NCBI RefSeq assembly: GCF_038562415.1
Contig: NZ_JBCFBA010000004.1
Span: 124,001 to 188,000, forward strand
Source of the DNA: Solidesulfovibrio sp.
GTDB taxonomy: Bacteria; Desulfobacterota; Desulfovibrionia; Desulfovibrionales; Desulfovibrionaceae
DNA length: 64,000 nt
Direction of reading: 5' to 3'
The position numbers were made by a program, and so were the translations under genes. Shown piece after piece: positions 1-7,466 of this stretch (its first letter is position 1; every line of letters starts with the position of its first letter). The notes beneath the pieces are model-generated. The model made no database searches and had not been told where the DNA came from. It worked only from the letters and a program-made list of their open reading frames with translations.

Positions 1-2
1 TC

Positions 3-1148
3 GGGCTCAGCCTCGAGGATATCTATGTCTTGCGGGCCAAGATGGTCGACTACCTTATTCTGCCTGGTCAAAACATGCTTAGCGGCAATGCCGCGTCCGG
101 GGCTGTTTTTTTAAACAGGTTACAAAGTTCTTCCTTGTCCGGGCAGTACACGTCCTACAATTTCTATTTGCAGTCGTCCATCGACGAGGGCACGCTTGGC
201 GGCGTTCCGGGCCAAGTCGGCGGCCAAGTACATGCCGATGCGGCTTCGTATCTCTTGCGCCAACCCCAATGGATCGACAACGCGATTTCGGCCTATACGA
301 ACAGCCAAGATCTTCAAGAAGGCCAAAGTCGTGTCTGGCTGACAGGCCTCGGGGGCGGCTTCTGGTCCGAGGGAAGGACGGGCATTTCCCGCAGCTCAGA
401 ATACAATGCCGGATCGGTCATCGGCATCACCTATCGCGGGAGTGAGCGCGCGAGTGCCAATATGGGCATCGGCTATAACTGGGGCTCGGTCGAAAGCGCC
501 GGGGCTACTGCCACGGTTAATACGATTTTTGCTACTGTCGGTGGACGATACGGATTTTCGACACTGGAAACCGGGCCTTACGTGAGCGTGCGCGCGGATG
601 GCGGCTATGTCGACTACCAAAGCAGCCGTCCGCTTGCCGGCGGCATGGGGACGGCCACAGGGCACACCAATGGTGGTCTTTTCAGCGGCACCGCCGGGCT
701 GGGCGATGTATTGCGCCTTGCCCCTTTGACAATCACACCCCAGATCGGACTTCGCGTCACCAGTGAAACCCTTGCCGGGTTCAATGAAAGCGGCAGCGAG
801 CTCGCACTGGGTGTCCATGGCCTCGACCATACGCTTTCCAGCCTCCTGATCGATCTGGACCTGTGCCTTGACCGACAAGCATTGGGAAGCTGGACCATAG
901 CCCCCGCCGTAACGCTTGGTTACGAGCGAGCACTCGGCAATCCGCAAATCGAAAGCATAGCAACGCGCTATGGGTATGCCGTCAGCCAGAAGTCTGCTTT
1001 CGATAGTCAGGACCTCATGAAAGCCGGCCTGAGCATCACCGCCCAGCACAACGCTTTCACCGTCACGGCCAAAGCAAACGGCATTATCGGCGACGGATCA
1101 GGAAGCGCCGGTATTAGCGGCCAGTTCGCGCTGAGCTACAGCTTCTAG
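3..1148 (+). CDS. Autotransporter beta-barrel domain protein (5'-truncated by window edge)
   Basis: The reading frame is open from the first complete codon, so the N-terminal passenger lies outside the window. About the last 270 residues show alternating short amphipathic beta-strands separated by Gly/Ser/Asn turns, beginning near the motif WLTGLGGGFWSEG, and the protein ends in the strand FALSYSF with a terminal phenylalanine. That is the usual signature of an outer-membrane autotransporter (type V) translocator barrel recognised by the BAM machinery. The preceding hundred residues are probably the linker and junction to the passenger. The cargo cannot be judged from here. It is the last gene before the tRNA-Thr-associated island and appears to be host backbone. 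The barrel assignment is confident; the biological role is unknown. Confidence 0.85.
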   Translation, partial: GLSLEDIYVLRAKMVDYLILPGQNMLSGNAASGAVFLNRLQSSSLSGQYTSYNFYLQSSIDEGTLGGVPGQVGGQVHADAASYLLRQPQWIDNAISAYTNSQDLQEGQSRVWLTGLGGGFWSEGRTGISRSSEYNAGSVIGITYRGSERASANMGIGYNWGSVESAGATATVNTIFATVGGRYGFSTLETGPYVSVRADGGYVDYQSSRPLAGGMGTATGHTNGGLFSGTAGLGDVLRLAPLTITPQIGLRVTSETLAGFNESGSELALGVHGLDHTLSSLLIDLDLCLDRQALGSWTIAPAVTLGYERALGNPQIESIATRYGYAVSQKSAFDSQDLMKAGLSITAQHNAFTVTAKANGIIGDGSGSAGISGQFALSYSF

Positions 1149-1201
1149 GGAAAAAGGATGCACAACTCGTTGACTACAAATGGAGGACTCTCGAATTTCA
1201 G

Positions 1202-1614
1202 CCCTCCCCACCGCGCAGCCCTCTGCGCATTGTGCAGCGCCTCACCACGCCCTCATTTTCCGGCTCATTTCGCCCGTGGCCCGGCCCAGCCCGGTGCTCA
1301 AAAATTTCAAATTTCGACAAATTCGGCGCATCCCACTGAAATCGCAGACGATCTACTCGAGATACGCGTTCAAAATCGTTCAAATTCTTTCAACATGCTG
1401 AAATTATTAACTATTCCAGAACATCAGCACCGACGCACGGGCAAGGCGGGACAAAAGGGCCGAGGGGGGGGATTGCGGATAAATCGGGTCCGCCAACGAT
1501 GCCAACAGGCATGGCCCGCTGAAAAACGAAAAAGGGGCCAGGACCATCGGTCCTAACCCCTTGAAATTATGGAGCCAGCAAGGAGACTCGAACTCCTGAC
1601 CTGCTGATTACGAA
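1202..1614. repeat. 413-bp direct repeat, left copy, ending in tRNA-Thr 3' fragment
   Basis: This stretch matches 29967-30379 in the same orientation over the same length, with scattered substitutions. It contains no convincing gene. It holds the sequence normally lying downstream of tRNA-Thr(CGT), the tRNA terminator, and the 3' 45 nt of the tRNA. The last part (from about 1445) is also repeated at about 2838-3004. Together the copies mark the ends of the integrated island. Confidence 0.85.
1529..1560 (-). terminator. tRNA-Thr-type rho-independent terminator, copy 1
   Basis: On the minus strand a GGGG/AGGACC...GGTCCT/CCCC hairpin is followed by TTTTT. It sits 9 nt beyond the 3' end of the tRNA fragment. 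The same hairpin follows the intact tRNA-Thr at 30291-30325 and the second fragment at 2920-2951, so it is the tRNA's own terminator carried along with each attachment site. Confidence 0.8.
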
Positions 1615-1735
1615 GCCACAAACTATGGCTAATCAGTTGATTTTATTGGCACAGCCAACTTGATTTGTTGGCGGCCAGCCAACAAAATAACCCCGAGCAA
1701 AATTGAGTAGTTGGCGCTCTTTTGGTAATTTTGAC
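1570..1735. other. Attachment site (attR-like) 1: 45-nt tRNA-Thr 3' half plus island arm
   Basis: Positions 1570-1614 are identical to the 3' 45 nt of the intact tRNA-Thr(CGT) at 30335-30379, and identity stops inside the anticodon loop, as expected for tyrosine-recombinase integration. Positions 1604-1636 form a dyad, CTGATTA...GCCA...TGGC...TAATCAG, a plausible pair of core integrase-binding sites. The following approximately 100 nt, with TTGTTGGC/GCCAACAA inverted repeats, recur at 3005-3125 and may be arm-type sites. This is a site, not a functional tRNA gene. Confidence 0.8.
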
Positions 1736-1808
1736 TTGCCTAAAAAACGCAGGCTGCGGCGATTTTAAAATGGTTCCAATTGAAGAGGCCTGCAGTAGAG
1801 TACACTTT

Positions 1809-2609
1809 CTATTGAATACAACACTTTTTGTACTTTTTTCCACTACCACATGGACACTGGTCGTTACGCCCAACTTTTTTGCCCTTAATAACGGGTCTAT
1901 TTTTTGGAAGATTATGTTGTGGAACGGGACGGGGATAGGCACCTTCATGAAGCATTCCCCCCAAAAAGAAAGCCTCGTACGTTCCTTTGTCTTTCAATTC
2001 GCATTGATACTTCGAGTCTAATGTTTTGATAATCTCGTGAGCTATTTGTCTCATAGTTGCAGGGACCTGGTCTTCTCCCGGAGTCTCTTTGCCGTCAGGA
2101 GATACATCCATCCAGCCCAATGAATTGAATTTGCGTAAATTTACGTATGCATCGTCGAGTTTTTTATCGACATGAGCACCGCCTTCTTTATTGGCCAAGG
2201 AAAGCACGATATCTTTTCGGCTAAACTCATTTTTGTCCTTGTCAACAAAAACAATTCCATTCCACCAGGGATCAAAAGTGATATAGCGCTGGAATGGCCC
2301 TCCATCAAGTGTCGGAAGTATATGCGTCTTCCCCTTTCGCATTCCCATCTGTATCAAACTGGAATGGCTCATAAGGTTTGATTCATCGTGCGGAACAGAG
2401 GTATCATAAAAAATAATAGATTTCATATTTAACATTTTCAACAATGATGTGGAGTTGTCTGTGTCATGCAATAGCACTCTTGCTGTTACGGCTAACCGTT
2501 TAGACTCACTTTGAAAGCCAGCGTCATATGATTGGGCGGAAAGCTTCAAGAATTCGATCTGCTCGGCAAGGTGGCAGCGCATTTCGTCAGGAGTGACGTC
2601 GATTTTCAT
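1809..2609 (-). CDS. SEC-C motif protein of unknown function
   Basis: This 266-residue protein ends in a classic SEC-C zinc-binding tail, [18 protein letters not shown], known from the C-terminus of SecA and from many accessory proteins. The rest has no motif I recognise. A conserved-looking block lies around [15 protein letters not shown] (residues about 110-125), and the N-terminus is helical. The ATG is preceded by GGGAG at a slightly long spacing. The gene is the only cargo between two attachment sites (1570 and 2960), so it looks like the payload of a minimal or decayed element. SEC-C proteins of this size are frequent in phage-defence and accessory islands, but nothing here shows a defence role. 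Confidence 0.75.
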   Translation of the reverse strand: MKIDVTPDEMRCHLAEQIEFLKLSAQSYDAGFQSESKRLAVTARVLLHDTDNSTSLLKMLNMKSIIFYDTSVPHDESNLMSHSSLIQMGMRKGKTHILPTLDGGPFQRYITFDPWWNGIVFVDKDKNEFSRKDIVLSLANKEGGAHVDKKLDDAYVNLRKFNSLGWMDVSPDGKETPGEDQVPATMRQIAHEIIKTLDSKYQCELKDKGTYEAFFLGGMLHEGAYPRPVPQHNLPKNRPVIKGKKVGRNDQCPCGSGKKYKKCCIQ

Positions 2610-2837
2610 TTGCCCAGGTCTCCCTACTTTTCTACTTTTTAAATATAGATGTTAGCGCATGGCAAGCATAAATTGACATTTTCTTAAATCCCCACTTCCC
2701 GCAACCTCTGAGGTGGTTCGGGCTGAGTGGACTTGCTGTCCGTTAGAGTAGGCTCTGTTGGTTGATGCTCATGTCGTCTTTGAGGCGGTATGGCTATCCC
2801 GGTATCCTTGAGCTTAAAAATGGCGAACACGAGCAAG

Positions 2838-3125
2838 GTGGGAGAAATGGGGCAGAGGTGGGATTGCGGATAAATCGGGTCCGCCAACGATGCCAACAGG
2901 CATGGCCCGCTGAAAAACGAAAAAGGGGCCAGGACCATCGGTCCTAACCCCTTGAAATCTGGAGCCAGCGAGGAGACTCGAACTCCTGACCTGCTGATTA
3001 CGAAGCCACAAACTTTGGCTAATCAGTTGATTTCATTGGTATAGCCACATTAATTTGTTGGCGACCAGCCAACAAATCAACCCTCCGCAAATTGAGCAGT
3101 TGGCTTTCTTTGGTAATTTTATAGC
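2838..3125. other. Attachment site (attR-like) 2 with tRNA fragment, terminator and arm repeats
   Basis: This is the second copy of the attachment region. It contains downstream flank from about 2838, the hairpin terminator at 2920-2951, a 45-nt tRNA-Thr 3' half at 2960-3004 (one mismatch to the intact gene), the dyad at 2994-3026 and the TTGTTGGC/GCCAACAA arm sequences to about 3125. It matches 1450-1735 almost throughout. The tandem arrangement indicates at least two successive integrations at the same tRNA. Confidence 0.8.
2920..2951 (-). terminator. tRNA-Thr-type rho-independent terminator, copy 2
   Basis: The stem and T-tract are the same as at 1529-1560 and 30291-30325, read on the minus strand. 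It belongs to the second attachment site. Confidence 0.75.
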
Positions 3126-3166
3126 GAACAGTTTGGCAAAGTCAACCGTTAACAAGAAACGATCTA

Positions 3167-3490
3167 TCAGCTTGACCTGCCGGTCTTCTTCGGACCAGTC
3201 AATTCTTGAGGATGGTTCCTGGGTGTGAGTTGATGCCGAGCGTTTGAGCAAAACGCTCGTGGCGTCATTTTGCCGAGGCTTGAATGCTGTCGCACTTCGT
3301 TATAGGTTCGGCTCCAGTCCTCGATAACCACCTTGACTTCAATCCGGGAGCGAAACCACTCCATGGAAAGGCATTCGCCCCGGGACTTACCGTTGAAGCT
3401 TTCGATCATCCCGTTTTTCCAGGGCGTTGTGGGATCGATCAAGGCGACTTTGAGTCCTTGACTCGCCACCCAGTGCAAAATGCCTTAGAG
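3167..3490 (-). pseudogene. IS3-family transposase C-terminal remnant
   Basis: The minus strand encodes about 100 residues resembling the end of an IS3-family OrfB integrase-core (DDE/rve) domain. The blocks PTTPWKNGMIESFNGKSRGE and YNEVRQHSSLGKMTPRAF correspond to the conserved PGSPWENGYIESFNGKLRDE region, with the catalytic glutamate, and the usual YN..RPHSSLG.. tail. No N-terminal portion, OrfA or terminal inverted repeats are visible, so it is a decayed fragment. It lies directly left of the 3741-9020 operon, within the island, and reflects past insertion activity. Confidence 0.8.
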
Positions 3491-3580
3491 ATGAAGGCGT
3501 GAGCAAGTCTATCAATACGTTATATTTTATTTACAGCAGGCAAGTGACTCATTGTTAGTGATCATTTGGCGTGAAATTGT

Positions 3581-3701
3581 TGGTATAAAAGCGAGCATAA
3601 CAGTTTTCTTTAGTTGATCAAGATAAAATATCGTTTAAAGTGCCGATATTTTATACCAGAAAAGTATAAATTTTACATGCCAGCGAAACGAGTGTTGACA
3701 A
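3581..3701 (+). promoter_or_regulatory. Dyad-rich candidate operator/promoter of the 3741-9020 operon
   Basis: A perfect 11-bp inverted repeat ATAAAATATCG (3623-3633) / CGATATTTTAT (3644-3654) is spaced by 10 nt. A second pair, TGGTATAAAA (3581-3590) and TTTTATACCA (3649-3658), overlaps it. TTGACA at 3696-3701 could be a -35 element, though its -10 is only a run of A/T. The first gene of the operon looks like a ribbon-helix-helix protein, so an autoregulatory operator is plausible. The rest of 3491-3740 holds no gene. Confidence 0.45.
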
Positions 3702-3740
3702 AACTGGTATTTTTTTTAATATTTGGAAAAGGATATCAAG

Positions 3741-3968
3741 ATGCATAACAAAATGAAAATTATGTTACAGATAGACAAGAAGCACTTCGAAATTTTAAAA
3801 AGTTTATCAGAAAAAAGTCGATACCCTCCGGAATACCTCTGCTATTTAGCGGTTATCAATTTTATAGAACGATATCAATCATTTGCGAATCATCCTCCAA
3901 TGGAGAACTGTCTCGAAATAGATATCGACGATCTCGACGAATATATCTCATACCTCTACAAAGAGTGA
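3741..3968 (+). CDS. Small ribbon-helix-helix-like protein, probable operon regulator
   Basis: This is a 75-residue protein. The ATG at 3741 is chosen over an upstream in-frame TTG because AAAGGA lies 7-8 nt before it. The N-terminal half, KIMLQIDKKHFEILKSL followed by two predicted helices with a Tyr/Pro turn between them, fits a CopG/Arc-type ribbon-helix-helix pattern: a short beta-strand and then two helices. The C-terminus is acidic (EIDIDDLDEY). Its stop is 4 nt before the next start, so it is the first gene of a four-gene operon. Inverted repeats just upstream would suit autoregulation by such a dimer. The RHH assignment rests on pattern only; an antitoxin-like or structural role is possible. 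Confidence 0.55.
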   Translation: MHNKMKIMLQIDKKHFEILKSLSEKSRYPPEYLCYLAVINFIERYQSFANHPPMENCLEIDIDDLDEYISYLYKE

Positions 3969-3972
3969 TGTT

Positions 3973-5895
3973 ATGAATGTTGGAGCCAGCTTTGCACATA
4001 TTTGTTTTTTGAGAACCACTCCAATTTCAACAAAAGATACTATTTCTGTCATAAGGGAAATATTATTCTATTTTAAATCCGACAGCATAGTCGACTCTTT
4101 TGTTGGTCCATTTTTTACTTTTGGCCAATATGACATTTTTTTCATTATTAATTGCGACGACATGGCTAAAGGCAGTAGAGCTTTTTACACACTACTTGAC
4201 TATGTTAACTATCGTCGAAAGAAATCCATAACGGACTTCCATGTTGAATTAGGATTTGAGTGGGAAGATATAAATGCAAAACAAGAAGTTTTTGAAAATG
4301 ATTGCGAAGCCTACTTTTCATTGAAATACAATTATGGAAACAATAAAAAACTAAACGATGATGGCCTTACGAATGTTCTTGAAAGTTTATCTGACGATAT
4401 TGGAAATGAGTTAAATTCTAAAATCAAGATATATGGCTCTATGTCTTGGCATGAAATTGGTGTTTTAGTAAAAAATAATTGCGTAGCGGTTTTTAATTCG
4501 ATAGCACAAGGAAACACAAAAAAATACATAAGGGATATCAGGAAAATATATTTCAGATCCCAAACATTACGCGACACAATGGACTTAGAAGCTAGATATA
4601 TCGACTGCCATGTGGGATTTAAATCTTCGATCAACTGCACTGAACTGGACTCCTATTTCAGGAAACTCAATACGAGAACTGACTTACTCCAATCTATGAA
4701 CAATGAATATATATCTGCCAGGTTTAATTCATACGATACATACATAAACACAATTGACGCACTATGCGAAAGCACTGCTATAAATTTCACAAAGACATCT
4801 TTTTATACACACAAAAAAAAGTGTGATTTTAATATACACTCTGAAAAAACCATGTTGTCTCAAGAAAATGAAAATGTTTTACTTAAACAAAATTTACTTC
4901 AAAAGCTATACAATAGAATTGACAGCGTGAGCGTTTCAAAACGAAAGCTGTATGCGCTTAGAACATCGATACGAACTTTGATGGCAAATGAAAATTATCA
5001 ATACATCCTCCCCAAAAAAATTAGCAAATCAATAACATATATCATAAAATCAAACGATATATCCGAAGAAACTAACCAATACTATATTTCAGAGATCGAA
5101 AGTATCATTGATCAAAGATTGGCTGGTGCACAACTTGACGCTGTAATGGGGAAAGACACTAGATATAACAAAGGGCATACAAGCTACCAACGCCTACTAT
5201 TGGCGTGTGAATCGTTAATTAGCAGATGTTTTTCTTTATATATTACAAACCATCTTCATCTTAATCTCCCCAAAGCTCATTTATTTATATTATTTGATTA
5301 TGGCTCCCGTTTATCATCACACATCCCTCCAGATATAGCCATAAAAGGATTTCAGGATGACATGCCTTTGATCATACGACTAAAGATGCTGAAATATAAG
5401 CCTTGGCTCTGGATAACAGGCTTGAGAGAACTTGGAAGATTGACTTACAGCATAACAAATAGAAAACCTTCTTTTAGCATTTTAGCGCAAGATCCAAAGA
5501 TGATCGACTTTGAGGATGATTTTTTGTGTCAATTTTTAACATTCACTAACTTTAAAAGATTATTACTAGAAGAGATGCAGTTTTTCGAAAAAATCAACAG
5601 AAACAAGATGGTCATAAAATACCCACTACAAGATGTCTTTATTGCGCGGACAAATAAATTACAAAGGAAAAGTAGACTTATCGACAACTTTGTCGACAAA
5701 GAACAGATCTCATTTTATCAAGAAAATATGAAAAAAGGTTTAATATTAAACGACCTTTCGCCCGATAAAAACTTTTTGAATTTTATCAATGCTTATTACG
5801 GTTTTAGTCGGAAACAACAAAGCGAAACCAAAACTTTTATTTCCTATGTTTTGTCGCTATACTGGCAACACTCAGACATGAGGATAGCAGAATGA
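3973..5895 (+). CDS. Unknown 640-aa protein of the MBL operon, with possible ACT/RAM-like repeats
   Basis: I do not recognise this family. The N-terminal approximately 85 residues (AHICFLRTTPI ... FGQYDIFFIINCDD) have the beta-alpha-beta spacing of a ferredoxin-like ligand-binding (ACT or Lrp-RAM-like) domain. A second stretch near residues 145-175 (IKIYGSMSWHEIGVLVKNN) resembles the same strand pattern. The remainder is mostly helical, with a conserved-looking central block SYQRLLLACESLISRCF and a basic segment. There are no membrane segments or nucleotide-binding loops. Codon use is strongly AT-rich, unlike the backbone, which indicates transfer. It is translationally coupled to the next gene by an ATGA overlap. 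A sensor role is only an inference. Confidence 0.6.
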   Translation: MNVGASFAHICFLRTTPISTKDTISVIREILFYFKSDSIVDSFVGPFFTFGQYDIFFIINCDDMAKGSRAFYTLLDYVNYRRKKSITDFHVELGFEWEDINAKQEVFENDCEAYFSLKYNYGNNKKLNDDGLTNVLESLSDDIGNELNSKIKIYGSMSWHEIGVLVKNNCVAVFNSIAQGNTKKYIRDIRKIYFRSQTLRDTMDLEARYIDCHVGFKSSINCTELDSYFRKLNTRTDLLQSMNNEYISARFNSYDTYINTIDALCESTAINFTKTSFYTHKKKCDFNIHSEKTMLSQENENVLLKQNLLQKLYNRIDSVSVSKRKLYALRTSIRTLMANENYQYILPKKISKSITYIIKSNDISEETNQYYISEIESIIDQRLAGAQLDAVMGKDTRYNKGHTSYQRLLLACESLISRCFSLYITNHLHLNLPKAHLFILFDYGSRLSSHIPPDIAIKGFQDDMPLIIRLKMLKYKPWLWITGLRELGRLTYSITNRKPSFSILAQDPKMIDFEDDFLCQFLTFTNFKRLLLEEMQFFEKINRNKMVIKYPLQDVFIARTNKLQRKSRLIDNFVDKEQISFYQENMKKGLILNDLSPDKNFLNFINAYYGFSRKQQSETKTFISYVLSLYWQHSDMRIAE

Positions 5896-7445
5896 CTTGT
5901 CCATTTATATACTCTGGCGAAGAGTACGACTACAACAAGATTTGCAGTAAAATCCAAACGCTTCTTAGTGATTTAAAAATGATCAGCTCTCAGGACGTTA
6001 ATGTTTTAAATGTCTTAGATTTCTATGTTATTTATCAGTCTTGCCTCCTCAATCAACGCAACCATAATAGTAAGTGTGCTTATTACTACATGACACAACC
6101 ATCCCCGATCAACTTTGAATTCCTAACATTGCCATCATCTTGTAAGGAATTTGAGACAACCATTAATAATATTAAGAAGAAAATAACGAAAATAAAACCT
6201 TCTGAAATTGAAGAAATAAAGTCATATGATGAAGTCATTGAACTATTTCATCATATTGATGAGTACAACCAAAACCAAACTTTAGATAATTTAAAGGATG
6301 CAATAGATTGTTTTCATTATAAAATATGCAACAACCACGCATTAGCAAAGCAATTTAAAAAAATAGAAGAATTTGCCCTTGCGGATAAATACATTGACGT
6401 TGCCTTTGAGATTGTCAATAAGTATTGTGCATATTTAAAAAATACAACTTTACATGGCTTTGATTCATTAATAACACAATATGACGACAGTGAGTATAAA
6501 AGATATCTCAATGCTCTCGTTACCCTCCGCCCATCCAGTATTAACCAAAATATTGTTGATACAATATCTTATGTGACGACAAGAATCATCGCGAACCAAC
6601 TCTCTCAGAGCAATACCTATGTTCGTTTTATTAGCAGCGACATCCCATATGACGCATTTAAAGCATCTGACGAAGCTTCCAATCTAGCATCTTATGTCAG
6701 AACAGTTGATCATCTTGCATTTGAAAAATATATATTAGAATTACATAAACACGACATAGAAAGCGCAATAGATTTTTTAACTTCTTGGCTTTTGGATATA
6801 AAAAAATCTCTCGAAGGGGCTTTCCCTCTTAAAGAGTCTAACACAAATAAGTATAAATTTATAGAAATTTTTTCAACAAATTACAGCAAAGAAATTTCTT
6901 CATTTTGTCAATCAACAGACAATCTTTATTCTTCATTCGATTTTTTTCACGAAGATGACGCTGAATTAAACTTTGATTCATACTTAAATAGTAGCTGGAA
7001 AAACATAATACACAAAACTAAAGCCATTTCTGACTCTTCTATGGCCGAAATTAATTCAAAGAAAAGCACAATTGAGTCTAATTACCAATCTATCTTTGAT
7101 ATTCTTTCCGAGTTTTTAAATACCAATAGAAACATTCAAGAATCACTTGATAACGCAAAAACAAAATTATCAAAACTTCAAGCTGAGTACCATAATATTC
7201 TTCACGGAGACCTTCTACAAAATATTAAAACATCATTTGAAATCATAGTATTTTCTCAAAACAAAGAGCAAATTGATGGCGAATATAATGATTTATTAAG
7301 TCTTATTTCCGATGCAAAATTAACATTATCGAAACGCCTAGTGTCAATGATAAAAGAGATGATAGATAAGTATATTCAACTAGCTGTTTCTAAAGAAAAT
7401 TATTATGCTGCATACGCAATTACAAATTTTTCAAAACACTTGTAA
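5892..7445 (+). CDS. Unknown 517-aa helical/coiled-coil protein of the MBL operon
   Basis: I do not recognise this family. The start ATG overlaps the stop of the preceding gene (ATGA), which implies coupled translation and probably matched stoichiometry. The sequence is almost entirely alpha-helical and Lys/Glu/Asn-rich. A coiled-coil-like stretch lies in the last 130 residues (NIQESLDNAKTKLSKLQAEY). There is no P-loop, no metal-binding cluster, no signal peptide and no membrane segment. The AT-rich codon use matches its operon neighbours and differs from the host backbone. It could be a scaffold linking the putative sensor protein before it and the metallo-hydrolase after it, but the sequence does not prove this. 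Confidence 0.6.
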   Translation: MTCPFIYSGEEYDYNKICSKIQTLLSDLKMISSQDVNVLNVLDFYVIYQSCLLNQRNHNSKCAYYYMTQPSPINFEFLTLPSSCKEFETTINNIKKKITKIKPSEIEEIKSYDEVIELFHHIDEYNQNQTLDNLKDAIDCFHYKICNNHALAKQFKKIEEFALADKYIDVAFEIVNKYCAYLKNTTLHGFDSLITQYDDSEYKRYLNALVTLRPSSINQNIVDTISYVTTRIIANQLSQSNTYVRFISSDIPYDAFKASDEASNLASYVRTVDHLAFEKYILELHKHDIESAIDFLTSWLLDIKKSLEGAFPLKESNTNKYKFIEIFSTNYSKEISSFCQSTDNLYSSFDFFHEDDAELNFDSYLNSSWKNIIHKTKAISDSSMAEINSKKSTIESNYQSIFDILSEFLNTNRNIQESLDNAKTKLSKLQAEYHNILHGDLLQNIKTSFEIIVFSQNKEQIDGEYNDLLSLISDAKLTLSKRLVSMIKEMIDKYIQLAVSKENYYAAYAITNFSKHL

Positions 7446-7466
7446 CCGACTTGAATAGGATTGTTC

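Noticed and set aside
1570-3004. Additional tRNA-Thr genes at 1570 and 2960
   Set aside because: Only the 3' 45 nt are present; the D-arm, half the anticodon stem and the 5' acceptor strand are missing. They are attachment-site remnants.
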